Below are positions 46,718-55,499 of a stretch of 64,000 nucleotides of DNA, piece after piece. Below the pieces are notes generated by a model. That model was given only the letters and a program-made list of their open reading frames with translations, was not told where the DNA came from and made no database searches. The stretch lies in NCBI RefSeq assembly GCF_018613235.1, contig NZ_JAGGQP010000032.1, forward strand, positions 1 through 64,000. The letters run 5' to 3'. The number at the start of each line of letters is the position of its first letter. Position 1 is the stretch's first letter. The DNA is from Bacillus sp. ISL-41. Lineage in GTDB: Bacteria > Bacillota > Bacilli > Bacillales > Cytobacillaceae. Made by a program: the position numbers and the translations under genes.

Positions 46718-47554
46718 CTATAGAGCTCCTTTTTCTTTGAAATATCTCATCTGGTAAAATTTATGGGCGAAGTCAGTAACCCTTCTCGTCAATTGATAGT
46801 TTGCCCCTGCTCCAATCGCCATGCTGATCACCGGCATGCCCTGGACATGCTTTTTGCGGAACATCAGGATCGCCATTCCCTTGAAAATCTGTTTGATTGG
46901 CTGTTCCAGCCAAGTTACGTCCGTCAGGTCATCATTGCCTTCATAGAAATAATAGTCCTCTGCCTGTTCGAGGTCATTTTTCAACTCTTCCCAGCCAGCG
47001 CTCTGCATCCTTGAAGGCATTGTCGCCGTATGGAAAACCTTCAAAGCGACCATCATTTCAAATGGAGTATTCACTTCGAATCCATACGTCATCGCAACCA
47101 GCTGGACAATTCGCAGATTTATGACCGCCATCGCCGGCATATCTGCCCCTAGTACAAGGTTTCCACCGCTTCCCGACATACCGCCCTGGACAAAAGAATA
47201 GAGTCTGTGGCGGGCAATTTGCTGCCTGGCAATGAAATCAAGCTGTTCAATCGGCAGCTCCCTTAAATCCTCAATCGTTTCAAGGTCAGGCTGGAAAACC
47301 CGCCCGGCAGAAAGAATGCGTTCCTTGGCATCCATCTGCAGCTGTGAACCCTGAATTAGAGAGTGAAGATGGAAAAGCCAGCCGTCGAACAAAGTAAAAA
47401 AGCGTTCCTGAACCTCTTCTGGCAAAAGCGAAAAAGACCGTTCAAGATATCGATCATACGCCAATTCAAAATCATTCGGTTCATAATCGTAGAGATTGTT
47501 TTCCCAAGCACTTAATTCATCCAGCACCTTTTGTTCCCGTTGAGTCAAAGGCAT
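46718..47554 (-). CDS. EcsC family protein
   Basis: Protein of 278 aa of the EcsC family (function unknown, sometimes linked to ABC transporter EcsAB or protein secretion). It has mainly helical stretches (EQLDFIARQQIARHRLYSF, VINLRIVQLVAMTYGFEV) and no obvious signal peptide. ATG at 47554 has GGAGG 8 nt before it; the open frame further upstream runs into a repeat remnant. It forms a unit with moaB. Confidence 0.87.
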   Translation of the reverse strand: MPLTQREQKVLDELSAWENNLYDYEPNDFELAYDRYLERSFSLLPEEVQERFFTLFDGWLFHLHSLIQGSQLQMDAKERILSAGRVFQPDLETIEDLRELPIEQLDFIARQQIARHRLYSFVQGGMSGSGGNLVLGADMPAMAVINLRIVQLVAMTYGFEVNTPFEMMVALKVFHTATMPSRMQSAGWEELKNDLEQAEDYYFYEGNDDLTDVTWLEQPIKQIFKGMAILMFRKKHVQGMPVISMAIGAGANYQLTRRVTDFAHKFYQMRYFKEKGAL

Positions 47555-47599
47555 TGAAAAACCTCCAGCATATCTGAATTTTCTTCCAGTATAGCACAA

Positions 47600-47646
47600 G
47601 AAAAGCAGAAGCGCCTTGGTCAGCCCCGACAAGCGCTGGAGCTTGA
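47600..47646 (+). repeat. Shortened BOX-like element
   Basis: Begins AGAAAAGCAGAAGCGCC and reads AAGCGCTGGAG directly into CTTGAC. In the full copies GCGCTGGAG occurs near both ends, so the middle was probably lost by recombination between these direct repeats. It lies upstream of the ecsC-like gene. Confidence 0.75.
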
Positions 47647-47675
47647 CTAAATCCAAAATTCCACTCTACACAAAA

Positions 47676-47701
47676 AGGCAGAAGCATCTGCGCTTCTGCC
47701 T
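47676..47701 (-). terminator. Terminator after ackA
   Basis: AGGCAGAAGC/GCTTCTGCCT, 10 bp stem, 6 nt loop, followed on the minus strand by TTTTTGTG. Confidence 0.85.
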
Positions 47702-47714
47702 GAAAAAGTGTGAT

Positions 47715-48902
47715 TTATTTAGCCAAACGCACGACATCACGAGCGATCATGACTTCCTCATCTGTCGGGATGACCATTACTTTTACTGGAGAATGCGGGT
47801 AGCTGATGAAAGCTTCTTCGCCGCGAACTTTGTTCAAAGCTGGATCCCAGTAGATGCCCATGAACTCAAGGCCCTGCAGGACGCGTGCACGGATTGCTGT
47901 ACTATTTTCACCAATACCTGCCGTAAAGATAATTGCGTCAACACCGCACATGCGTGCTGCATATGAACCGATGTATTTATGGATTCTGTCCGCAAAAACT
48001 TTCAAGGCAAGCTCAGCACGGTCATTTCCTTTTTCTGCTTCGTCTTCGATGTCGCGAAGGTCACTTGAGAATCCTGATACACCAAGCATACCGCTCTCTT
48101 TATTAAGGACATCCAATACTTCATCAGCCGTTTTATCTGTTTTTTCCATGATATATGGAATCAAAGCAGGGTCGATGTTACCCGAACGAGTCCCCATCGT
48201 CACACCCGCAAGCGGAGTGAAGCCCATTGACGTATCGATTGACTTGCCGCCCTCGATAGCCGCGATACTTGCACCGTTTCCAAGGTGGCAGGAAATCAGG
48301 CGCAGGTGCTCAACCGGACGCCCAAGCATTTCTGCTGCACGCTGGGAAACATACTTGTGTGAAGTACCATGGAAGCCGTACTTTCGGATTCCATACTTTT
48401 TATAGTAGTCGTATGGAAGACTGTATAGGAAAGAGTTCTCAGGCATTGTCTGGTGGAAAGCTGTATCAAACACCGCAACAGCCGGAACATTCGGAAGTAC
48501 CTGCTGGAATGCGCGAATACCAGTCAAGTTAGCTGGATTGTGCAGTGGCGCAAGCTCTGAAAGCTCTTCGATTTTTTGTAAAACCTCTTCGGTAATTAAT
48601 ATCGAATCATTGAACTCTTCACCGCCGTGAACAACACGGTGGCCGATTCCTTCGATTTCATCAAGAGACTGGATGATTCCTAAAGACGTTAGTTTATCAA
48701 GAAGGATTTTTACCGCTACCTCATGATCCGGGATATCAGTAACTTCCTTGTTCTTTTCGCCATTAACAGAGATAGTGAAAATGGAATCTTTCAATCCGAT
48801 TCTTTCCACGATCCCTTTAGTGATGACCTCTTCGCTGGGCATTTCGAACAATTGGAACTTTAGTGACGAACTGCCGGCATTAATTGCAATGATTTTGGAC
48901 AT
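47715..48902 (-). CDS. ackA: Acetate kinase
   Basis: Converts acetyl phosphate and ADP to acetate and ATP in overflow metabolism. The 395 aa protein shows [38 protein letters not shown] and the ATPase-fold motif [19 protein letters not shown] is 7 nt before the ATG. The 293 bp upstream of it hold no gene and no cre site I could pick out with confidence. Confidence 0.97.
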   Translation of the reverse strand: MSKIIAINAGSSSLKFQLFEMPSEEVITKGIVERIGLKDSIFTISVNGEKNKEVTDIPDHEVAVKILLDKLTSLGIIQSLDEIEGIGHRVVHGGEEFNDSILITEEVLQKIEELSELAPLHNPANLTGIRAFQQVLPNVPAVAVFDTAFHQTMPENSFLYSLPYDYYKKYGIRKYGFHGTSHKYVSQRAAEMLGRPVEHLRLISCHLGNGASIAAIEGGKSIDTSMGFTPLAGVTMGTRSGNIDPALIPYIMEKTDKTADEVLDVLNKESGMLGVSGFSSDLRDIEDEAEKGNDRAELALKVFADRIHKYIGSYAARMCGVDAIIFTAGIGENSTAIRARVLQGLEFMGIYWDPALNKVRGEEAFISYPHSPVKVMVIPTDEEVMIARDVVRLAK

Positions 48903-49174
48903 TTGTACCGCTCCTTTTATATAACAACCTGATTAAAAATACAGTTAATAGTACACAGTTATTGTGTGCCACAGGCCGCAATTATATCTCTCATTTTCTC
49001 ATTTAAACACTGTCTTTTTCACATTTCAAGCAAAGCTTTTCTAAATAGGAAATGAGTTTTTATTCAGATACTTCTAAGGATTAGAAAAAAACATTGCCAT
49101 GTTTTATATACCCGAAACTATGAGGAAAAAGCACAAACTCGAGGTGCAATGTCCTTGCGCTATAAAAGTAAAAA

Positions 49175-49198
49175 AGAACCGGAATTCCATCCGGTTCT
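49175..49198 (-). terminator. Terminator at the end of ytxK
   Basis: AGAACCGG/CCGGTTCT stem with an 8 nt loop, followed on the minus strand by TTTTTTAC. It overlaps the ytxK stop. Confidence 0.8.
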
Positions 49199-50192
49199 AT
49201 TGCTGTTCCGTTTTATTATCTTTAAACCATTGATCGATTTTATTCAGCATCCTGTTCACGGCTGGGCCGTCAGATAGCTTTGGAAGCTCAGCAAGGAGTG
49301 CTTGTTTTGGCGCTTTCACTTCTGCACCATTCTTTTGCAGAATAAGGATACTTTTAGCTGCCTGCTTGTTTTTAAACAATGAAGCCGGAAGCTGCAAAAT
49401 GCCCTGGACAATTAGATGGTTTTTAATGAACTCATGAAGCATTGGGGCTTGTTCACTTTCAAAAAGACCATTAGGTATCATGAAAAACAAATATCCGCCT
49501 TCTTTTACATGCTTCGTACTTTGCTCAATGAACATGTGATGAGAGTATGTATGGCCTTCTTTTGCTTTTACCTCATATTGCTCAGCTCGAAGGTCATTCG
49601 GATAGTAGCCGACTGGAAGGTCACAAATGACTGCTTCCGCCGGATCAACGAATAATGGTTCAAGGCTGTCTTGATTGAAAAACTCGACCGGATGCTTTTG
49701 TAAATTAGCATTTACGAAAGCCAGCCGGATCAGCAAGTCATCAATTTCAACACCGACAGACTCGATTACCTTATCATTCTGCTGGTTCAATACCGTCGCC
49801 AGCAGGTTCCCAGTTCCAACCGCAGGGTCAAGCAGCCTAAATGACTTCTTGTCGACAAACTTATTAACCAGGTAGCCAATGAACATGCCGACAGAATCAG
49901 GTGTCATTTGATGGTTCGGTTGAACGTGCTCCTTCATTCCTTTCAAAATTGCAAGCTGGAAACCTTTGCGGATTTCTTCTTTGCTAAAAGAATCAAGGTT
50001 AGTCTCCTTATATACTTTTTCAAGACGTTTTGTTGTGACTTCGTTCAGTTCGTCCTGGAGCACTGTGCCCTGGAACATGTTTTCCCCGCTTTCAGCCAGC
50101 GCCTCTAAGTATGTACATGATAACTCTTCTTTTAAAATATCTGCAGTTGTATTGAATGCAGTAAATAATTGTTCGACCGGAGTCATACTCAC
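49197..50192 (-). CDS. ytxK: Class I SAM-dependent DNA methyltransferase-like protein (YtxK)
   Basis: Protein of about 331 aa resembling the N6-adenine methyltransferase subunit of type I restriction systems. The SAM site is FRLLDPAVGTGNLLATVL; the catalytic NPPY-like motif reads VICDLPVGYYP instead, so activity on adenine is doubtful. No restriction or specificity subunit is nearby. GTG at 50192 has GGAGG 7 nt upstream; ATG at 50186 is an alternative that gives 329 aa. The 50315-50460 repeats lie just upstream. Confidence 0.88.
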   Translation of the reverse strand: MSMTPVEQLFTAFNTTADILKEELSCTYLEALAESGENMFQGTVLQDELNEVTTKRLEKVYKETNLDSFSKEEIRKGFQLAILKGMKEHVQPNHQMTPDSVGMFIGYLVNKFVDKKSFRLLDPAVGTGNLLATVLNQQNDKVIESVGVEIDDLLIRLAFVNANLQKHPVEFFNQDSLEPLFVDPAEAVICDLPVGYYPNDLRAEQYEVKAKEGHTYSHHMFIEQSTKHVKEGGYLFFMIPNGLFESEQAPMLHEFIKNHLIVQGILQLPASLFKNKQAAKSILILQKNGAEVKAPKQALLAELPKLSDGPAVNRMLNKIDQWFKDNKTEQQ

Positions 50193-50314
50193 TTTTCTTC
50201 CTCCTGATTTGAATAGATATTTATATATTTTAGCCGTGTTTCGCCTTGTGTACAAGGCATATGGCTGGAAAGGAAATGGAGAGGATTCAGGTGCTAAATT
50301 CCATGCTGATATTC

Positions 50315-50460
50315 TATCGGACATTTTCACTGTTTTCGTTCTTCTTTTGTCCGATAGAGCACTTTTATCGGACACTTTCTCCATTCTCCGACCTCTGTTT
50401 GTCCAATAGAGCCCTCCTATCGGACATTTTCACTGCTTTCGCCCTTCTGTTTGTCCGATA
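50315..50460. repeat. Array of three 51-52 bp units (TATCGGACA family)
   Basis: TATCGGACA begins units at 50315, 50366 and 50418 (51 and 52 bp steps). In each, TGTCCGATA or TGTCCAATA follows 33-34 bp later, giving an inverted repeat with a T/C-rich centre. The sequence differs from the 28.8 kb array but has the same period and dyad plan. It lies between the tpx terminator and the ytxK start. Confidence 0.88.
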
Positions 50461-50479
50461 ACAGTTATTTTCAAAGTAA

Positions 50480-50510
50480 AACAAGCCGCAGTTCCTTTCT
50501 GCGGCTTGTT
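50480..50510 (-). terminator. Terminator after tpx
   Basis: AACAAGCCGCAG/CTGCGGCTTGTT, 12 bp perfect stem with a 7 nt loop, then TTTACTTTG on the minus strand. Confidence 0.82.
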
Positions 50511-50525
50511 CCAATGTTGTGTGTA

Positions 50526-51026
50526 TTAGTTTGCTTGCTGTGCAGCTTCTACTGCTGCTTCGTAATCCGGATGGTCTGTTGCTTCGCTTACATACTCAAC
50601 ATATGTTACTTTGTCGTTTGAATCGACAACAAATACTGCGCGAGCGAGCAGACGTAGTTCCTTGATTGCTACTCCGAAAGCTTCTCCGAATGAAAGCTCG
50701 CGATGGTCAGATAGAGTCTGGACATTATCGATTCCAGCCGCTCCGCACCAGCGCTTTTGAGCGAATGGAAGGTCTACGCTGACTGTCAGAATTTTAACGT
50801 TATCAAGGTTGGCAGCTTCCTCATTGAAACGGCGAGTCTGCGCGTCACAAACTCCTGTGTCTAGTGAAGGAACAACACTGATCAAACGTACTTGTCCTTT
50901 TGAATCCTGAAGTGTCACTTCGGAAAGATCGTTTGCAAGCACTTTGAAATCTGGTGCCTGGTCTCCTACCTTTACTTCATTTCCTAGCAATGTAACTGGG
51001 TTCCCCTTAAATGTAACAGATGCCAT
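50526..51026 (-). CDS. tpx: Thiol peroxidase (Tpx)
   Basis: Atypical 2-Cys peroxiredoxin of 166 aa that reduces hydroperoxides with thioredoxin. Peroxidatic Cys60 is in [15 protein letters not shown] and resolving Cys94 in [18 protein letters not shown] lies before the ATG. It is single, between ytfJ and ytxK, as in B. subtilis. Confidence 0.97.
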   Translation of the reverse strand: MASVTFKGNPVTLLGNEVKVGDQAPDFKVLANDLSEVTLQDSKGQVRLISVVPSLDTGVCDAQTRRFNEEAANLDNVKILTVSVDLPFAQKRWCGAAGIDNVQTLSDHRELSFGEAFGVAIKELRLLARAVFVVDSNDKVTYVEYVSEATDHPDYEAAVEAAQQAN

Positions 51027-51151
51027 ACCTGCTCATCCTCCTTGTCCATTATATGTACAGTGTTAATATATCTTTTAAAGAATTTTTTTGCAATTATTTT
51101 AAATAAAGCGCAAAATCACTTCGCCCCGGTCAGTCTCCTGACACAAGCAAA

Positions 51152-51176
51152 CTGCCTCTTCATTTTGAAAAGGCAG
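51152..51176 (-). terminator. Hairpin after ytfI-ytfJ
   Basis: CTGCCTCTTCA pairs with TGAAAAGGCAG across a 3 nt loop; only TTT follows on the minus strand, so termination is moderate. It is 8 bp beyond the ytfJ stop. Confidence 0.6.
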
Positions 51177-51183
51177 CCTAGTC

Positions 51184-51699
51184 CTAAATATCAAGATCAG
51201 TTTTCGGGCCATTATAGTCATTTTGCTTTTGATCCTTGTTCTGACTGCTATCCTGGCTGTTCTGGCTGTTCTGGTCTTTCTTTGACATCATTTGCTGGAT
51301 TTTTTCCACTGCCTGAGGGGCAAGGTCCAGAATCTTTTCATACAAATGTGTATTTTCATCAAGATGAAGCATTTTTACACCCTTGGAGTTGACGATTAAG
51401 AAGGCAATTGGCGTGATTGACACACCGCCGCCGCTTCCTCCTCCGAATGGGTGCTGGGCTCCTCCGGATTGTCCCCCAGAGCCGCCTGATCCACCAGATC
51501 CGCCAGATCCTCCCTTCGAGCCTTCCAGAACAAATTCACTTCCACCGGCCGCAAAACCGAAACCTACCTTTGAAACTGTCAGGATTACACTTCCATCCGG
51601 TGTTTCTACGGGGTCCCCAATGATTGTGTTGACATCAATCATTTCTTTCAAGCTTTCCATGGCAGTTGTCATTAGTCCTTGAATTGGATGGTCGGACAT
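51184..51699 (-). CDS. ytfJ: Sporulation protein YtfJ (GerW)
   Basis: Protein of 171 aa of the GerW family, needed for normal germination in B. subtilis. The conserved N-terminal part is HPIQGLMTTAMESLKEMIDV; a GSGGSGG-type linker (about residues 63-95) is followed by VSITPIAFLIVNSKGVKMLHL and a Gln/Asn/Asp-rich tail. It is read 18 bp after ytfI on the same strand. The Gly-rich linker is longer than in many homologues. Confidence 0.92.
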   Translation of the reverse strand: MSDHPIQGLMTTAMESLKEMIDVNTIIGDPVETPDGSVILTVSKVGFGFAAGGSEFVLEGSKGGSGGSGGSGGSGGQSGGAQHPFGGGSGGGVSITPIAFLIVNSKGVKMLHLDENTHLYEKILDLAPQAVEKIQQMMSKKDQNSQNSQDSSQNKDQKQNDYNGPKTDLDI

Positions 51700-51717
51700 T
51701 CCTGTTTCCTCCTTATT

Positions 51718-52413
51718 TTAGACAGAATTAGAATTATCACCGGAAAGAGCGGATAATGGCTTTGATTTAAATTCAGGCCAGCCGCCTCTCCAATATTTAA
51801 CCAGCTTTATTCCTGCTAAAATAGCATGCCCGACTCTGACTTGAATCATACATTTAAAACTAGTAATTGATACGGTTTGCTGGAAGCTCGGTGTGATCGT
51901 CATGACAGGCATCTCTTTCATTTTCATATAGTTGCTCAGAAGCCCGATCACTCCGCCTTTGACTGCCCAAAAGGCACCTGTAATGACTCCTGTGGCTGCT
52001 GCATCCGATACTCCAACCATGGTGTGCCATTCAATATTCCTGATGGTCACCTTCTTTAAAAAAAGCCGGATGATTTTATGGAGGCCTGCGATATGGGTGA
52101 TCAGCTGCTTGAAATCATGCAGGCTATCAAGTAAATCCTTTTTATCAACCTGAGTGGTTTTTTGTTGTTTCATATTTTCATCGGGACCTGTTTTGACTTT
52201 TTGTTCAGCAATGATAGTGGGAGAATTATCATCGATTTTAACAACCGGCACCTCTATCTTGAACTTGATTAAACCGCTCCATGCTTTAATCGTTACCTTA
52301 AAATGGTCATTATCATTGCCGTGGAAATAATCTAAGAAAATCTTAACTTTTGTAAAAAGGATTATAAGTACAAGCACCGTGAGAAGCAGTATGGCAAGCA
52401 GCACCCATTTCAT
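51718..52413 (-). CDS. ytfI: DUF2953 membrane protein (YtfI)
   Basis: Protein of 231 aa with an N-terminal membrane helix (WVLLAILLLTVLVLIILFT) and a soluble domain of unknown function. The ATG at 52413 has GGAGGACG right before it; a TTG codon 12 bp upstream is rejected because it would overlap this site. It is the first gene of ytfI-ytfJ, probably expressed in sporulation. No enzymatic motif is visible. Confidence 0.88.
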   Translation of the reverse strand: MKWVLLAILLLTVLVLIILFTKVKIFLDYFHGNDNDHFKVTIKAWSGLIKFKIEVPVVKIDDNSPTIIAEQKVKTGPDENMKQQKTTQVDKKDLLDSLHDFKQLITHIAGLHKIIRLFLKKVTIRNIEWHTMVGVSDAAATGVITGAFWAVKGGVIGLLSNYMKMKEMPVMTITPSFQQTVSITSFKCMIQVRVGHAILAGIKLVKYWRGGWPEFKSKPLSALSGDNSNSV

Positions 52414-52465
52414 CGTCCTCCACAACCTTTCAGCTTATTATTATCAACAAAAAGGCAAAAAAATA

Positions 52466-52483
52466 AACCTGCCGCAGCAGGTT
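52466..52483 (-). terminator. Terminator after yteJ
   Basis: AACCTGC/GCAGGTT stem with a 4 nt loop, followed on the minus strand by TATTTTTTTGC. Confidence 0.8.
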
Positions 52484-52487
52484 CATT

Positions 52488-53126
52488 CTAACGTGGTTCA
52501 TATATGACTGTTGTATCTGCGAACAGATCATGCAGCCCCTGTTTCTTTTTCGTAAAAGCAACGACCACATATAAAATCATAATGGTCGCAGATATGAAAC
52601 GGCCAATCCATTCGCGAAAAATAACGGTTCCCCAGGAAAGTCCCTTGCCGTCCAGTTCGACTACTTTCAAACCAAAGACCATTTTTCCGAGAGTTTGGCC
52701 GGAAAATTTAGTCATTAACACAAAGTATAGATAGAAGACAATTGCCGTAGCAATGGCCATCGGTGAAAAAATTCCATCTTCGATCAAGGATACATCCAGT
52801 GCCCGAAACACTGGATTGATGATCATCCGGTTGATGCTCCCGATTACAATCAAGTCAAGCAAATACGCCCAAAAACGTGTCCAGAAACCCGCATAGAGAC
52901 CGGCATATATATGATTCTCCGGTTCAATCCCGCCTTTTATATAAATATCAGCTTCCGGAATGTCCTGAATTTGTATATTGCCAGAATCAGACTGGAGTGC
53001 TGGACGGTCGGTTTCCGATTGATAACCCGATCTGTTTTCAGAGGGTTCAGAACTATTCATGATATCGTTACCATCTTCCGTTTGAGATGGTACATTTTCC
53101 CGATCTTTAAAGTCATCCGAATTCAT
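52488..53126 (-). CDS. yteJ: RDD family membrane protein (YteJ)
   Basis: Protein of 212 aa with a hydrophilic Ser/Asp/Glu-rich N terminus (about 1-70) and then the RDD domain with three membrane helices (FWTRFWAYLLDLIVIGS, ATAIVFYLYFVLM, FISATIMILYVVVAF). The RDD signature is RFWAYLLD. The function is unknown. It is 12 bp after sppA, with its AAGGAGGGGG inside the sppA end, so the pair is co-translated. Confidence 0.9.
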   Translation of the reverse strand: MNSDDFKDRENVPSQTEDGNDIMNSSEPSENRSGYQSETDRPALQSDSGNIQIQDIPEADIYIKGGIEPENHIYAGLYAGFWTRFWAYLLDLIVIGSINRMIINPVFRALDVSLIEDGIFSPMAIATAIVFYLYFVLMTKFSGQTLGKMVFGLKVVELDGKGLSWGTVIFREWIGRFISATIMILYVVVAFTKKKQGLHDLFADTTVIYEPR

Positions 53127-53138
53127 TTTTCCCCCTCC

Positions 53139-54149
53139 TTATTCCGCATATAAATACATGAGGCGCGGAGAATTAGGCTGGGACAATAGCTTCATTAAGC
53201 CTGCCATTTCTGCGTCTTTCCCCATTATTTTTTGGGCACCCATGCTGAAAAATGAACCAAAGCCCATGCTTTCTGTGTATTTAACGACAGTAGCGTCGCC
53301 AAGGTTTTGGTCATTCCTGACACTGTCGATGACATCCTCAAGATAACCAAATCCATCGATCAAATTCAGCTGCTTTGCCTGGCGTCCATCATAAATCCGG
53401 CCATCCGCAATTTCCTTGACCCGTGCAACAGACATGTCGCGTCCTTCCGAAATGACTTTAACGAATCCCTCGTATGAGTTGTCAATCATCGATTGGAGGA
53501 TTTCACGCTCCTCCTCTGTCATCGGTCTGGATGGGCTCATGATATCCTTGTATGGCCCGCTTTTGATTGTTGTGAATTCGACCCCATACTTTTCTGCAAG
53601 ACCGGCATAATTGACTCCCTGCATGATGACACCCAGCGATCCAGTAAGCGTCTCAGGGCTGGCAAAAATTTTATCTGCCGGAGCAGACACATAATAACCG
53701 CCAGAAGCGGCCATCGACCCCATCGATACATAAACCGGTTTTTTCGTTTCCTTCTGGATTTCCTTGATCTTGTCATGGATTTGCGCACTTTCCACGACGC
53801 CGCCGCCAGGAGAGTTCACTTGCAGGATGATCGCCTTGACATCATCTGCTTCCTTGACATAATCAAGCTGTTCCATGAACGCCCTATGATTATAGAGTGG
53901 ACTTTCAAAAAATGATTCAGCATCACCAGTATCCTGGATCACTCCATTGATGGACAATACTGCTATTTTTGAGAGCATGTCACCTTCTTCGATAATTTCT
54001 TCCGCAAACATTTCTTCCGATACTGCAAACATATCTGTAAAAGCACTTTCTGCGTCACTGAAAGCGAATGTAGACAGAAGATTTATAACTGTTGATGCAA
54101 TGAATAATCCGACGGCAATCCCTAAAGCCGCCCACCTTTTACCATTCAT
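53139..54149 (-). CDS. sppA: Signal peptide peptidase SppA
   Basis: Membrane-bound protease of 336 aa that degrades cleaved signal peptides. An N-terminal helix (about 8-28) anchors it. The catalytic Ser149 is in GSMAASGGYYVSAP and the general-base Lys201 in KSGPYKDIMSP, a Ser-Lys dyad on the crotonase fold. In B. subtilis SppA also confers lantibiotic resistance. It heads sppA-yteJ and is divergent from the NAD kinase gene. Confidence 0.96.
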   Translation of the reverse strand: MNGKRWAALGIAVGLFIASTVINLLSTFAFSDAESAFTDMFAVSEEMFAEEIIEEGDMLSKIAVLSINGVIQDTGDAESFFESPLYNHRAFMEQLDYVKEADDVKAIILQVNSPGGGVVESAQIHDKIKEIQKETKKPVYVSMGSMAASGGYYVSAPADKIFASPETLTGSLGVIMQGVNYAGLAEKYGVEFTTIKSGPYKDIMSPSRPMTEEEREILQSMIDNSYEGFVKVISEGRDMSVARVKEIADGRIYDGRQAKQLNLIDGFGYLEDVIDSVRNDQNLGDATVVKYTESMGFGSFFSMGAQKIMGKDAEMAGLMKLLSQPNSPRLMYLYAE

Positions 54150-54292
54150 ATTGAAGCCCCCTTGTAAGTTTCTGTACTTTCACAACCTTATGAAAAAATG
54201 ATAAACTGATGTCAATAACATTTATTTTAGCAAAAGTTTTTAAAAGTGGGTAAAAATATGGAAGAATTACATAATGTTTGGAGGAATTTATA

Positions 54293-55093
54293 ATGCCAGA
54301 TCGCCGCAATATTTATTTTCACCATACGCCAGACACAACCATGCTGGAAAAAGTTGAGCCTTTATATGAGCTGGCTCGCCGCTATGATTTCAATATCGTG
54401 AATGACCATCGTACCGCAAATATCATCGTAAGCATTGGTGATGACGGTACCTTCCTTCAGGCTGTCAGAAAGACAGGCTTCCGAGATGATTGTCTGTATG
54501 CCGGCATTTCGATCACCGGCTCTCTGAATATGTACTGTGATTTCCATCTTGAAGACACAGATAAAATGATTGAAGCAATCACAAATGCCCAAATCGAGGT
54601 CAGGCGCTACCCGACCATCGAGGTAACAATCGATGAGGAAACAACATTCGGCTGCCTGAATGAGTTCAGCGTCCGTTCAGCGATCATCAAAGCTTTTGTG
54701 ATGGATGTATTCATCGACGACAAGCATTTTGAAACATTCCGTGGAGACGGGATGATCGTCGCAACTCCTACAGGAAGTACAGCGTACAACAAGTCGGTCA
54801 ATGGCGCAGTCGTCGACCCGCTGCTCCCTTGCATGCAGGTGAGCGAGCTCGCTTCAGTCAACAACAACCATTACCGTACACTCGGCTCATCTTTTATCCT
54901 TAGCGGTGACCGCAAGCTTACCTTCAAGGTTGCCCAGGACGGCAATGATTATCCAATCATGGGAATGGACAACGAAGCGGTGAGCATCCAGCATGTCGAG
55001 AAATTCGATGTAAAGCTGAGCAACAAAATCATCAAGACTGTTAAACTCAAGGACAACTCTTTCTGGGAAAAAGTGAAGAGGAGCTTTTTATAA
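54293..55093 (+). CDS. nadK: NAD kinase (NadK2 type, YtdI/PpnKB-like)
   Basis: Phosphorylates NAD to NADP. The 266 aa protein has the signature SIGDDGTFLQA in place of the more usual GGDGT, and the conserved CLNEFSVR and FRGDGMIVATPTGSTAY. The GD variant is shared, as I recall, by other Bacillus NadK2 proteins. GGAGG is 8 nt before the ATG at 54293. It lies next to sppA, as in B. subtilis. Confidence 0.94.
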   Translation: MPDRRNIYFHHTPDTTMLEKVEPLYELARRYDFNIVNDHRTANIIVSIGDDGTFLQAVRKTGFRDDCLYAGISITGSLNMYCDFHLEDTDKMIEAITNAQIEVRRYPTIEVTIDEETTFGCLNEFSVRSAIIKAFVMDVFIDDKHFETFRGDGMIVATPTGSTAYNKSVNGAVVDPLLPCMQVSELASVNNNHYRTLGSSFILSGDRKLTFKVAQDGNDYPIMGMDNEAVSIQHVEKFDVKLSNKIIKTVKLKDNSFWEKVKRSFL

Positions 55094-55113
55094 GCGGCAA
55101 GTCTTAGAGGCCA

Positions 55114-55143
55114 AAAAAGCCCAGAGTGAACTCTGGGCTTTTT
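55114..55143 (+). terminator. Bidirectional terminator after nadK
   Basis: AAAAAGCCCAGAG/CTCTGGGCTTTTT, 13 bp perfect stem with a 4 nt loop. It also follows the 67 aa gene on the minus strand. Confidence 0.9.
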
Positions 55144-55181
55144 AAGAATGGACCTTTTTAGACTTCTAACAACAAATACTA

Positions 55182-55385
55182 TCACTCAATTTTATTGATA
55201 TTGATTCTTTTCTGAGCCTGCCAGGTATTGATCAAGCTTGGAACTCCTGCTAATAAACTCACCATAAAACTCCACATCACATATCTCCATTCTCCTGTGA
55301 AAACAGAGACACCAAGAAAGAAAACAAGCTGTCCAACAAGCGCAAACCAAGTAGCAATCCAGGCAAACCTTAAATTCTCCTTCAT
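55182..55385 (-). CDS. Small membrane protein of 67 aa
   Basis: Two membrane helices (IATWFALVGQLVFFLGVSV and VMWSFMVSLLAGVPSLIN) and a basic C-terminal end (QAQKRININK). Unrecognised. GGGAGTGG before the ATG and a good terminator on either side suggest that it is real. Confidence 0.7.
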   Translation of the reverse strand: MKENLRFAWIATWFALVGQLVFFLGVSVFTGEWRYVMWSFMVSLLAGVPSLINTWQAQKRININKIE

Positions 55386-55468
55386 TTCACCACTCCCGAC
55401 TCAGCAATCTATTCTGTTAAGAATATTTTAACATATTTTCCCTTAATTTGTATCTACACAATGAGAAA

Positions 55469-55494
55469 AGAGCTGCAGAATCGTCCGCAGCTCT
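55469..55494 (-). terminator. Terminator after rarD
   Basis: AGAGCTGC/GCAGCTCT stem with a 10 nt loop, followed on the minus strand by TTTTCTC. Confidence 0.72.
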
Positions 55495-55499
55495 CTTTT

